A stretch of 64,000 nt of DNA from Brachynemurus nebulosus (lineage: Eukaryota; Arthropoda; Insecta; Neuroptera; Myrmeleontidae), in the NCBI GenBank assembly GCA_035578155.1, contig JAPWDM010000004.1:53863762-53927761 (forward strand). Direction: 5' to 3'. How positions within the stretch are numbered: the first letter of the stretch is position 1; each line of letters opens with the position of its first letter. Below, piece by piece: positions 14,072 to 25,014 of this stretch. The position numbers and the translations under genes were made by a program. The notes beneath the pieces were generated by a model that did not search any database, had not been told where the DNA came from, and saw nothing but the letters and a program-made list of their open reading frames with translations.

Positions 14072-14998
14072 ATATAGTTGCAAAGTTTCTGAGCGACTAA
14101 AATCCACTTCCAGTTTTACTACAGTACTCCGTTAAATAAATGAAAGTAAGGGTCTACATACACCATTAAAAAGATCGTATTTATAAATACCAAAACATGT
14201 TATTATTACTATGTAAGGGTATTTTTCATAAGAAATTTTCCTGTTAGTATTTAATATTTTAAAATTGGTAGCGTTAAGTCGTTTTGAAACATTAAATTTC
14301 TTATCATAAGTATTTCTAGTTTTAATTATATTACATATTTCTTGTATTTTAGAAACGTTTAATTTTTAATATTTTATACTTTCTGAACAATTTACTAAAT
14401 ATTGCAAATAATAAAACGGTCTACAATTTTCTCTTTTAAAGTCTGTACTTTTCAGTGGTTAATTAATTGAAATGTATTCAATTTTATTGAACTACCTGAT
14501 ACAGTCATAAAACCTGCATAAAACCTACCTTTGTAAATATTGCTATTATTATGAATTTTTCAATAAAATCTGTTCATTAGTTTTACAAAATTTGTATGTT
14601 TACAAATAAATTTGTAATTTTTAGAATCAGTACTTTTACTTAACTTTGGCTAGTCAAGTGCTTTACCTGGGAGATACAATTTTCGATATTTTAACAGTTT
14701 TTTTTTTAATTTATCGTATTCTTGATTATTATTATACTTTTTTATACCCTCTATTTTAATCGGGTTTTTATCTATTGATATTCAATTACTTTAAATATGG
14801 AAATTAATACGAATATTAAAAATAAAATGTTAAGTCCACAAGCAAAACCTATCATTTTAAATGTGTTAGTGTTTATGAAAAGTGAAAATGATGGTGTGAA
14901 AATCCCATTAACTGAAGTTAAAAATCGTGTTACTGCAGCTACGGGTATATCGCTGGCAACTTTAACTAGAATAGCTAGTGAAGCAAAAAAAAATGATG
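12953..14998. other. Loop region of the fold-back element
   Basis: This is the unique sequence between the two arrays. It opens with a broken monomer fragment (12953-12983). At 13009 follows a hAT-like terminus 'tagggctgccat' trailed by cccgg words, without a visible partner end. At 13651-13782 lies a segment shared inverted with 29831-29957. Then come a T-rich tract, a (TA)n run (14011-14068) and AT-rich sequence leading to a short HTH reading frame at 14797. It is therefore itself a collection of older repeats. Confidence 0.6.
14011..14068. repeat. (TA)n microsatellite
   Basis: Uninterrupted AT dinucleotide run of about 58 bp, in the loop of the fold-back element. Confidence 0.95.
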
Positions 14999-15072
14999 GA
15001 TCGGAATTTTGTTTGAATTTTACTAACATAGTAGGTAACAAAATGCCATGCCAGCAGAAGATACACGGCTAG
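14797..15072 (+). pseudogene. Truncated helix-turn-helix ORF in the fold-back loop, running into satellite
   Basis: The ORF is 91 codons, starting at the ATG in 'aaatatggaaattaat'. Residues 12-23 (LSPQAKPIILNV) and about 45-63 (VKNRVTAATGISLATLTRI) look like the N-terminal HTH of arthropod IS630/Tc1-mariner-like (DDE_3) transposase proteins, which begin with a similar 'LS..ak.iv.NV...' helix followed by 'taaatGvs..tv.ri'. The homology-like part stops at about residue 69. From there the frame continues into the inverted satellite (EFCLNFTN...) and ends at 15072. So the original protein, normally several hundred residues, was cut off by the array. I see no catalytic domain. The family call is from memory of the motif and is moderate. 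It could be a captured host or transposon exon, and whether it is transcribed is unknown. Confidence 0.5.
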
Positions 15073-18000
15073 TAGTTTTCCCGAAATTTGGCTTCGAATC
15101 AAGTATTATAGGCGCTTTGTGCCAGAATAAAATTTTTTGCCGTCAATTGCCAGAAAACGACGCGTAGGATCTGGTTCAAATTTTGTTTGAATTTTACTAA
15201 CATATTAAGTAACAAAACGCCATGCCAGCAGAAAATACACGGCTAATCGTTTTCCCGAAATTTGACTTCGAATCACGTATATTATATTCGCTTTCGATCA
15301 CAATAAAATTTTTTGCCGTCAATTGCCAGAAAACGACGCATAGGATCGGGTTCAAATTTTGTTTGAATTTTACTAACATAGTAGGTAACAAAATGCCATG
15401 CCAGCAGAAAATACACGGCTAGTAGTTTTCCCGAAATTTGGCTTCGAATCAAGTATAATAGGCGCTTTGTGCCAGAATAAAATTTTTTGCCGTCAATTGC
15501 CAGAAAACAACGCATAGGATCTGGTTCAAATTTTGTTTGAATTTTACTAATATAATAGGTAACAAAATGCCATGCCAGCAGAAAATACACGGCTAGTTGT
15601 TTTCCCGAAATTTGGCTTCGAATCAAGTATTATAGGCGCTTTGTGCCAGAGTAAAATTTTTTGCCGTCAATTCCCAGAAAACGACGCATAGGATCTGGTT
15701 CAATTTTTATTTGAATGTTACTAACATAAAAAGTAACAATCTGCCATGCCAGCAGAAAATACACGACGAATCGTTTTCCCGAAATTTGACTCCGAATCAC
15801 GTATATTATATTCGCTTTCGATTACAATAAAATTTTTTGCCGTCAATTGCCAGAAAACGACGCATAGGATCTGGTTCAAATTTTGTTTGAATTTTACTAA
15901 CATAATAGGTAACAAAATGCCATGCCAGCAGAAAATACACGGCTAGTAGTTTTCCCGAAATTTGGCTTCGAATCAAGTATTATAGGCGCTTTGTGCCAGA
16001 ATAAAATTTTTTGCCGTCAATTGCCAGAAAACGACGCATAGGATCTGGTTCAAATTTTGTTTGAATTTTACTAACATAATAAGTAACAAAATTCCATGCC
16101 AGCAGAAAATACACGGCTGGTCGTTTTCCCGAAATTTGACTTCGAATCAAGTATTATAGGCGCTTTGTGCCAGAATAAAACTTTTAACCGTCAATTGCCA
16201 GAAAACGACGCATAGGATCTGGTGCAAATTTTCGTTGCATGTTACTAAAATAATAAGTAACAAAATACTATGTCAGCAGAAAATACACGGCTAGTCGTTT
16301 TCCCGAAATTTGACTTCGAATCAAGTATTATAGGCGCTTTGTGCCAGAATAAAATTTTTTGCCGTCAACTGCCAGAAAACGACGCATAGGACCTGGTTCA
16401 AATTGTGGTTTGATTTTACTAATATAATAGGTAACAAAATTCCATGCCAGCAGAAAATACACGGCTGATCGTTTTCCCGAAATTTGACTTCGAATCGAGT
16501 ACATTATATTCGCTTTGTATCACAGAAGAATTTTTTGCCGTCAATTGCCAGAAAACGACGCATAGGATCTGGTTCAAATTTTGTTTGAATTTTACTAACA
16601 TAATAAGTAATAAAATGCCATGCCAGCAGAAAATACACGGCTAGTCGTTTTCCCGAAATTTGACTTCGAATCAAGTATAATAGGCGCTTTGTGCCAGAAT
16701 AAAATTTTTTGCCGTCAATTGCCAGAAAACGACGCATAGGATCTGGTTCAAATTTTGGTTGGATTTTACTAATATAATAAGTAACAAAATTCCATGCCAT
16801 TAGAAAATACACGGCTGATCGTTTTCCCGAAATTTGACTTCGAATCGAGTACATTATATTCGCTTTGTATCACAATAGAATTTTTTGCCGTCAATTGCCA
16901 GAAAAGGACGCATAGGATATTGTTCAAATTTTCACTGGTTATTACTAATATAATAGGCAATAAACCACTATTCCAGCAGAAAATACACGGCTGATCGTTT
17001 TCCCGAAATTTGACTTCGAAACAAGTATATTATATTCGCTTTGTATCACAATAAAATTTTTTGCCGTCAGTTGCCAGAAAAGGACGCATATGATCTGGTT
17101 CAATTTTTGTTTGAATGTTACTAACATAATAAGTAACAAACTGCCATGCCAGCAGAAAATACACGGCTAATCGTTTTCCCGAAATTTGACTTCGAATCAC
17201 GTATATTATATTCGCTTTCGATCACAATACAATTTTTTGCCGTCAGTTGCCAGAAAACGACGCATAGGATCTGGTACAAATTTGCGTTGCATGTTACTAA
17301 AATAATAAGTAACAAAATGCTATGCCAGCAGAAAATACACGGCTAGTCGTTTTCCCGAAATTTGACTTCGAATCAAGTATTATAGGCGCTTTGTGCCAGA
17401 ATAAAATTTTTTGCCGTCAATTGCCAGAAAACGACGCATAGGATCTGGTTCAAATTTTGGTTGGATTTTACTAATATAATAAGTAACAAAATTCCATGCC
17501 AACAGAAAATACACGGCTGATCGTTTTCCCGAAATTTGACTTCGAATCGAGTACATTATATTCGCTTTGTATCACAATAGAATTTTTGGCCGTCAATTGC
17601 CAGAAAAGGACGCATAGGATCTTGTTCAAATTTTCACTGGTTATTATTAATATAATAGGCAACAAACCACTATGCCAGCAGAAAATACACGGCTGATCGT
17701 TTTCCCGAAATTTGACTTCGAAACAAGTATATTATATTCGCTTTGTATCACAATAAAATTTTTTGGCGTCAGTTGCCAGAAAAGGACGCATAGGATCTTG
17801 TTCAAATTTTCACTGGTTATTATTAATATAATAGGCAACAAACCACTATGCCAGCAGAAAGTACACGGCTGATCGTTTTCCCGAAATTTGACTTCGAAAC
17901 AAGTATATTATATTCGCTTTGTATCACAATAAAATTTTTTGCCATCAATTGCCAGAAAACGACGCATAGGATCGGGTTCAAATTTTGTTTGAATTTTACT

Positions 18001-18944
18001 AACATCATAGGTAACAAAATGCCATGCCAGCAGAAAATACACGGCTAGTAGTTTTCCCGAAATTTGGCTTCGAATCAAGTATTATAGGCGCTTTGTGCCA
18101 GAATAAAATTTTTTGCCGTCAATTGCCAGAAAACGACGCATAGGATCTGGTTCAAATTTTGTTGAATTTTACTAACATAATAAGTAACAAAATTCCATGC
18201 CAGCAGAAAATACACGGCTGGTCGTTTTCCCGAAATTTGACTTCGAATCAAGTATTATAGGCGCTTTGTGCCAGAATAAAACTTTTAACCGTCAATTGCC
18301 AGAAAACGACGCATAGGATCTGGTGCAAATGTGCGTTGCATGTTACTAAAATAATAAGTAACAAAATGCTATGCCAGCAGAAAATACACGGCTAGTCGTT
18401 TTCCCGAAATTTGACTTCGAATCAAGTATTATAGGCGCTTTGTGCCAGAATAAAATTTTTTGCCGTCAATTGCCAGAAAACGACGCATAGGATCTGATTC
18501 AAATTTTGGTTGGATTTTACTAATATAATAAGTAACAAAATTCCATGCCAGCAGAAAATACACGGCTGATCGTTTTCCCGAAATTTGACTTCGAATCGAG
18601 TACATTATATTCGCTTTCTATCACAATAGAATTTTTTGCCGTCTATTGCCAGAAAAGGACGCATAGGATCTTGTTCAAATTTTCACTGGTTATTATTAAT
18701 ATAATAGGCAACAAACCACTATGCCAGCAGAAAATACACGGCTGTTCGTTTTCCCGAAATTTGACTTCGAAACAAGTATATTATATTCGCTTTGTATCAC
18801 AATAAAATTTTTTGCCGTCAGTTGCCAGAAAACGACGCATAGGATCTGGTTCAAATTTTCGTTGCATGTTACTAAAATAATAAGTAACAAAATGCCATGC
18901 CAGCAGAAAATACACGGCTACCCGTTTTCCCGAAATTTTGGTTC
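14999..18944 (-). repeat. Right satellite array, inverted ~174-bp monomer
   Basis: About 22 copies of the same monomer as the left array lie in reverse orientation. They are recognisable as 'cgacgcataggatctggttc' repeated every ~174-176 bp. The first copy fuses to the loop ORF at about 14999 (ggatcggaattttg). Some monomers near 16900-17830 and 18660-18720 carry a distinct variant ('aaaggacgcatagga', 'ttcactggttatta') absent from most left-arm units, so the arms are not perfect mirrors unit by unit. Confidence 0.9.
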
Positions 18945-19351
18945 TAACTTACGATAACTTATGTATTTGCGATACAAAATTTAACAATTTTTATATTTTA
19001 TCATTTATTTTCCAATATTTAATGCGCGAAAAATTTTCTGAATTTTTCTTGTACATTAGTTTATTAGTTGGATGAAGTATCGATGTGATTTTCAAAACGT
19101 TAAGTCCTTTCAGTTTTGAAATTTTTTCATTTTATTTTGGAACAAAATTGTTAGTTGATTTTGGTTCGTTCAATATGTCGTGAGTACGTACATGTTACAA
19201 ACGAAACGGGAAGTTGAGTTCAGTTAGTCGATATGTGCTAACTGTTCGGCTGTTCAAATATCGTTTTGTTATTCTCAGATAATATTTTTTACGCATGGTG
19301 TTGACGCAGCGATTTTTTTCTGCTATTTTTTTCTGCTAAAAACACCATCGT

Positions 19352-19360
19352 ATCGTTAAG
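19352..19360 (+). repeat. Right 9-bp target-site duplication of the fold-back element
   Basis: Exact copy of atcgttaag, directly after the terminal caccatcgt. Confidence 0.85.
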
Positions 19361-21829
19361 CACATCTTGTTCTCTTCTTTCTTCTGATATGGTATACAGA
19401 TAAAACTTATTTTAATAAAATTCTTTAATTTTAAAAGATATTTTCTTAATTTTTTATTATTAGATAATTTTCAGTATTGTTGTTTTAAATGTATATCATC
19501 GTTTTTTAACACATTCTACAATAATGTAAGTGGAAAAATTGTTTAACTGCTTGCAATCACGTGATTTTTTACTCTTCGCCAATTAAACAACAAATAAAAT
19601 TATCACAAACAATAACAATTTTGTATCTATGTATTTGTTGAAACCCTTATTTAATTTCAAATGCATAGATACATTATATAAAAAAAAATCCATGAAATGC
19701 AAGTTGTACTTACGCACATAGTGTTCCGTAACATTAGTTGTTTTTATAAAAATGGATTTGATGTATCTAATAGCTAGATAGAGGATAAATAAAGTACTTT
19801 TCCCGACAGATTTTTATTCCTTAAATGAACTATAATTCTCGATTTCAAAACGATCGTATCTTTATATGAGCTTATTTAAGCTAACCAACATAATGCAGAG
19901 ATATTTACTGAATGTATTGCCGCCTGTATTTTTTTCCTTCAATAATTATTACGGCATTATTTAGATAGGTACTTATATAGACCATATACATATAAGTCAG
20001 AAAATTTCTTGTTTCTTTTACCCAATTTCTATCCAGTACCCATTACTTTTACTAAGTTTGAAGTTTTTACGTTGAATAATTCCAGAGAAAATTTCCCGTG
20101 ATCGGTAGATGGACACCGAATCGATTCCATAAGTGATTCCGTTTTGTTAATTTTAGCACAGAACACTAAAAATAAATAATTATGTACGTCTAAAATTGTA
20201 TGTGTATGCCGTGTGGATATGAATACATATTAGTTTTGCTAATTATTAATTATCTTTAAATAATATTTTTCATTCTTTTTTTCCTGTGTTCAAGGTTGTA
20301 AATTCATTTGGCGCCGTCCATAAAATATCTTGTTTATTTATAAGCTTTTTAAAAAATTAGAGTAGTTATGTATGTAATGTATGTTTGTATATGTATATGT
20401 TATGTCGTTTATGTACAATCGTACAATGTAGTTATGTAGTGAGTGATGAAAGTTATTTAGAGAATACAAAAATAATTTTTATTTTATTTTAAAATAAATT
20501 AGTCTATTTTTTTGTTAGATGTGTACAAAGTTTTAGTTGTTTAAAAAAGAAAAAAAATTAAATCTGTTATCTCATGAATTCATGATGAATCAAATCGAAT
20601 CGTTTGAAAACTTGTTTATTGTTTCGTTTGTGTTGTTTTAATTCCATTAATAAATTTTAATTAATGTTTAATGCAAATAAATATTTAATTAATTTCTAAT
20701 TAAAACATAATTATTATTCAAATTGTTATTAGACGTAATTATTCCATTTGTACGGATGTACAAAAAATGTCTCTTTGAGTCAATAATCAGATAATTGTAG
20801 TAGGTATTTCACGATCATTAGTAATTCGATATCGAAATTTTAAAAATCAGTACGGTAGCGAAGTTAATATTGTTAGTTGTAGTTTCAGTTAATATACAAT
20901 TTCGACTTCACGTATTAACGATGTATTTGACAATCGAACTAATAACATGGTTAAAAGTATAGGTGCCGAATTTCTTTTTGCCGTTTTAGACTCTACTACA
21001 TTTGGAATGAATATAGGTCTTAAATAAACAAATTACGCAATAAGTAAATTATGTAAAATGAAACTTATGTCACCCACTAATTTATTAAAATAAAACTGCT
21101 TTCCAAGCTGATTAAAAATTTCTAAATTTTAGCCAATTACGACAATGAAATTTGAACCGATGTCATGTAATCTAAATTGGTTTTCGAATCTTTAATCTTG
21201 TAACAACAACAAATAGCTAAATTTTCGATTCGAAAATTCGCTAATACAATTTTCTCTTATTAAATTATCGTATGACATTCGATTTTATATGCTTTATTAA
21301 AATTTTCTCTGTTAAAAAAAGCTAAAAAAAATTCTGCTTTAAAAAATATTTTACTAGTTGATTATGAAAAATCTTATGGAATATTTGTTACAAGAAGAGT
21401 AGATTGTTATCTTGTTATTGAATTCAAATTTAAATAAATGTACTATGAGAAAAAAATTATTATAATTTCATGTCTATATCGTATTTAAATTATTTCAATT
21501 AATATGACAGGTAAGAAAAAAATTAATAAAATTTTCAGTAATTAGTGGTAGAGTGTTTTCTTTAAAGTTACGGACGTCTGACGTTTATTAGTCAGTTGGG
21601 GTGTAGCGACGAAAAAATCGTTTTAAAGTAATTACGATATTTTGATAGCCAAGATACTTTGTGTAATTATTTGCTAGTTAAATATTTAACCTAATTAAGA
21701 GACTTTGTACTTTTTTTTTAAATTCACACTGGAAACTAAATTACACAATAAAATCTAAACGTGTGTGGTATACTTTAGTTCTAAAAATTTTGCACAATTT
21801 GGTTTCTTGTAAGTATCTACTTACAATGA

Positions 21830-21832
<3 letters not shown>
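19361..21832. other. AT-rich non-coding stretch
   Basis: No exon or delimited repeat is recognised. TATG-rich simple sequence occurs around 20370-20410. Confidence 0.4.

Positions 21833-21892
<60 letters not shown>
21833..21892. repeat. (TA)n microsatellite
   Basis: Uninterrupted TA run of about 60 bp. Confidence 0.95.
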
Positions 21893-21896
<4 letters not shown>

Positions 21897-22590
21897 TTCT
21901 TGTTTGTTTAAATATTTTTAATTGCACAAAAAACAATTTATGTCTATTTGTAACAATTAATTATTAATTACACTAATTCTTTCGTATAAAATTTTAAAAA
22001 TTTTCCAAAAGAAAAAAAGACTTGTGGATAAATAATTACATGCAACGGAATGTAAATAAAAATTACATTTTTCTTTATCGTAAAAGACGGGTAGACGGCT
22101 CGAACAGAAACAAGTTACTTGTTAGGAATTCACAGTGTTCTGTCAAACGTAGCGAATATGAAACTGGATTGCATGCAAGAATTTGAACGGCAACTTTTAT
22201 AAGATTTATAGAAAGCACATCTTTCTTTGCTGCAAATATAGCTTGTTTTCATTTTTTAAGTATTTCTTTTATAAACGGCTTCGTTTCAAGATTGATATTT
22301 TTGAATATATGTGTAAAACTTCTAAATGAAGAATATAGCAGTTTCTTCAACATAAATATGTAAATTTTTACACTGGATGTGCTGATTATTTAGTTGCTGA
22401 TGCTGAGATTGCTTCCCCTGCGTGGAAAGTATCGATACTTCATCACTTTATCAGTATAAAAATGTATTTTGTAATAGAGATTGTATGCACTTTTATAAGA
22501 TATTCACATATCTACCTTTTGTGTTACAGAATTTATAGCAATATAAAATGTTCCTTTTCTGCTTGAATTTAGTTTCAGCACCCAAATTAA

Positions 22591-22593
<3 letters not shown>

Positions 22594-22679
<86 letters not shown>
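22594..22679. repeat. (TA)n microsatellite, left of the Tigger-like element
   Basis: About 86 bp of TA repeats abut the left end of the element at 22680. The run resumes at 23203 on the other side. Confidence 0.95.
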
Positions 22680-22683
<4 letters not shown>

Positions 22684-23198
22684 TAAACTCTATATAGCGA
22701 ACTTCTATTTAACGAAAAACTCCTTAAAACGTAGAAATTGCTAAGGTTTGTTTGGTTTACATTATCATCTGTATATTGAAACACTTTTTATAACGTAACA
22801 GCCACTCTCAATAGCGAAAAATACATCATTATTTAAACCCAAAAATAATTTTATTTCACTGACTTTCAAACACAATAGTGATACAGAGTCGTAAATATTT
22901 CGTACGCACAAAGTACTTTTTGCCTACTGTACTTCCGTACTATTGTCTTATTGCTGTCTTTACGTTATCATTTCTTAAGTTGCTTTCAAACTTTTTAACT
23001 GTAAACATGGCGAGTAAAAGAAAGAGTTTGTGTATTGATGAAAAAGTGTCATTTAATTCAGTCAAAATTAAAACCACTTACTAAATTCGTAAGTTGTATT
23101 CGTAAAATTATATTGTTTTATTTTACTCTCCATATAACGAAAACTCTTTATAACGTAATAAAATACCCGGTCCCTTCAATTTCGTTATATGGAGTTTA

Positions 23199-23202
<4 letters not shown>
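22680..23202 (+). mobile_element. Internally deleted pogo/Tigger-like transposon inserted in a (TA)n tract
   Basis: The left end (agtgtaaactctatatagcg) and right end (ttatatggagtttacact) are inverted copies. They resemble Tigger/pogo termini of the 'cagtgtaaactctatataacg' type, and subterminal 'aacgaaaaact' phrases recur. The element is only ~520 bp, against 2-3 kb for full-length relatives. It keeps the start of a transposase-like ORF at 23007. The target is TA, and both flanks are (TA)n, so the exact duplication cannot be read. Confidence 0.75.
23007..23084 (+). pseudogene. N-terminal fragment of Tigger-type transposase
   Basis: The frame is 25 codons beginning MASKRKSLCIDEKVSFNSVK and then a stop. 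The MxSKRKxLxxxEKV opening is the usual start of CENP-B/Tigger-family transposases, just before their first helix-turn-helix. Everything downstream (DNA-binding helices, DDE domain) is missing because of the internal deletion. It lies on the same strand as the 5'-to-3' sense inferred for the element. It is not functional. Confidence 0.6.

Positions 23203-23261
<59 letters not shown>
23203..23261. repeat. (TA)n microsatellite, right of the Tigger-like element
   Basis: Continuation of the TA run interrupted by the element at 22680-23202. Confidence 0.95.
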
Positions 23262-23263
<2 letters not shown>

Positions 23264-23269
23264 CTTAGC

Positions 23270-23605
23270 TAACTTTATAAATATGAAGGTGGATTTGTTT
23301 TGCTTCTTTGTTTGTTTGTCTTTCTTTCACGCCTCAACCACTTAATCGATCAACTTTTAACTTAGCACACAGATAGCTTAGGGAACAGAGAACGTTATAG
23401 GCTATTTTTTATCTCGGAAAAACATTTTTTCTTATGGGAAAATTCACAAGAAAGAAATAACCACTCTCAGTAGTGGCAAGTATAACATATACCAGTGATT
23501 CGGAAAGTGTGGGTTGGGACCCTCAAGGGAGTCGCGAGAGAGACTTGATGTCATAATTATTATTTTAAACACCATGCGGGTGAAGCCGTGGGTAAATGCT
23601 AGCGT
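23270..23605 (+). mobile_element. Dispersed 'tttcacgcctcaacc ... gtgggtaaatgctag' repeat
   Basis: It starts near ctttataaatatgaaggtgg, carries tttgtttgtctttctttcac and ends gtgaagccgtgggtaaatgc. It has the same overall plan as 31555-31975, 58190-58510 and, inverted, 6151-8040. It is probably a short non-LTR/SINE-like copy. No ORF is present. Confidence 0.45.
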
Positions 23606-24550
23606 GTATATATTGATCAATTATTTGTGGGTTCCTAGACGAGCAGTGGTGGTTATTGTAGATTTTTCCTAATGTTCACCTTCCTGTACGAATTTATGAT
23701 AAACTTTGTTCAATCAAAATTGCTCAATAATTTTTGTTCAGTAAAACTTGTTCTGTACTAGCCGTGTCCGTAAATCAAGGTAAAAATAAACCTTATTGTT
23801 AAAGAAAAAATGTAAATGTCTTACCAGTACTCCCACCATTATTGCTTTGAAAAAAAAACTCTAATAATAATTAAAGCATAAATTAAATACCATACCGATT
23901 TTGTCTTGCAAAAATTCTTTAGAGAACCATAATTATTATGAAATTTTTCATTTGATCGAATTGAGTTGTTTCCACCAATTTTTTATGAATTTGTGGGATT
24001 TTAGTTTTAATACATACGAGGCATACGAGATAAATTCTGATAAAAAATAATTCAAAAAAAAATTGTAAACAAAATTCCAGTAAAATTTAGAAGAATAAAT
24101 GTAGAACAATTTTGACATTTTAAACGCATATTTGAAAACTGATGTATTCAGTTAAGTACAGGTATAATAAACAATTTTTTAAATTCCTATGTTGAAAAAA
24201 ATAATACCTCCGAATTCCTAACTTTATTTTTCGAACTGATTATTTTATTTAGAAGTAATTACAATCAAATTTTAAAATTGGATAATCTTGCGTTTTAATT
24301 TCGGTTTTTTGTCTGGCATTAAATATTTAATTAACAATTCTCATCAAATTGATTTTTTAATTAATTAATTACATCGATTTTTAATCGAAAATCAAACACG
24401 CATGACTGTGTACATTTGCCTAATTAAATATGATAGCACCATCTTTGTTTATTTATATGAATTTCATGTCGCGTTCATTTATTTCATTGCTCATTCCTTT
24501 TTAATTTGCCTTTGGCTACAGTAAGTGCGAGTTGGTTGGTAGTGCTATGG

Positions 24551-25006
24551 TAGGGATGTGACATGGAGTGAAAAAAATCGATTACTAAATAATCGATTTT
24601 TCTCTTTTTAATATAAATCGATTTGTAAAAAATCGATTTTAGAAGAAATAATCGATTTTTGCGAAAAATTCGATTTTTTTTAATTTATTCTAAAAATTGC
24701 ATACTTTTCTATATATAATAATAAAACTACCACATTAATATTAACAATTATTTAGAATGAAGATTAGTTAAAATGGTAAGTGTCAAAAATAATCAAAGTG
24801 ACAAACTTCTGGTTTTAAAACCTAAAATCAAATCAAGTTTTTCTTTCAGCTTTCAACTTAAATAATAACGAATTAATAGAGTGTAATTTATATAATCGAT
24901 TTATTAAAAATCGATTGTTATTATTTAAAGAATCGATTATTAAAAATCGATTTTAAGAAAAAAATAATCGATTAATATAAAAATCGATTATTTTTTCACA
25001 TCCCTA
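24551..25006. mobile_element. hAT-type non-autonomous element rich in ATCGAT words
   Basis: The termini are tagggatgtgacat on the left and cacatcccta on the right. A perfect 8-bp duplication tgctatgg (24543-24550 and 25007-25014) flanks them. Eight-base duplications with tagGG-type ends are typical of hAT MITEs. The 456-bp body is packed near both ends with copies of aatcgatt in both orientations, with an AT-rich centre. It is non-coding. Confidence 0.85.
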
Positions 25007-25014
25007 TGCTATGG

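Larger units (their letters stand above)
8871..19351. mobile_element. 10.5-kb FoldBack/MULE-like transposon with satellite arms
   Basis: One giant inverted repeat is bounded by a perfect 9-bp duplication. The unique outer terminus (8871 to about 9275, repeated inverted from about 18945 to 19351) starts acgatggtgtttttagcag and is nearly identical between ends. I saw one mismatch in the first ~85 bases. Inside it each arm is a tandem array of a 174-176-bp monomer, about 21 units on the left and about 22 inverted on the right. The arms surround a ~2-kb loop (12953-14998). Long inverted repeats built of tandem units with 9-bp duplications are the hallmarks of Drosophila FB elements and of the related Rehavkus-type MULE transposons. 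No MULE transposase is present, so this copy would need one supplied in trans. The high arm similarity suggests recent movement or arm homogenisation. Confidence 0.85.

Noticed and set aside
9265..18957. Dozens of ~64-84-codon open frames such as MPAENTRLIVFPKFDF... on both strands
   Set aside because: They are the same 174-bp satellite monomer read repeatedly, with the monomer length divisible by three and a stop in each unit. Nothing suggests translation.
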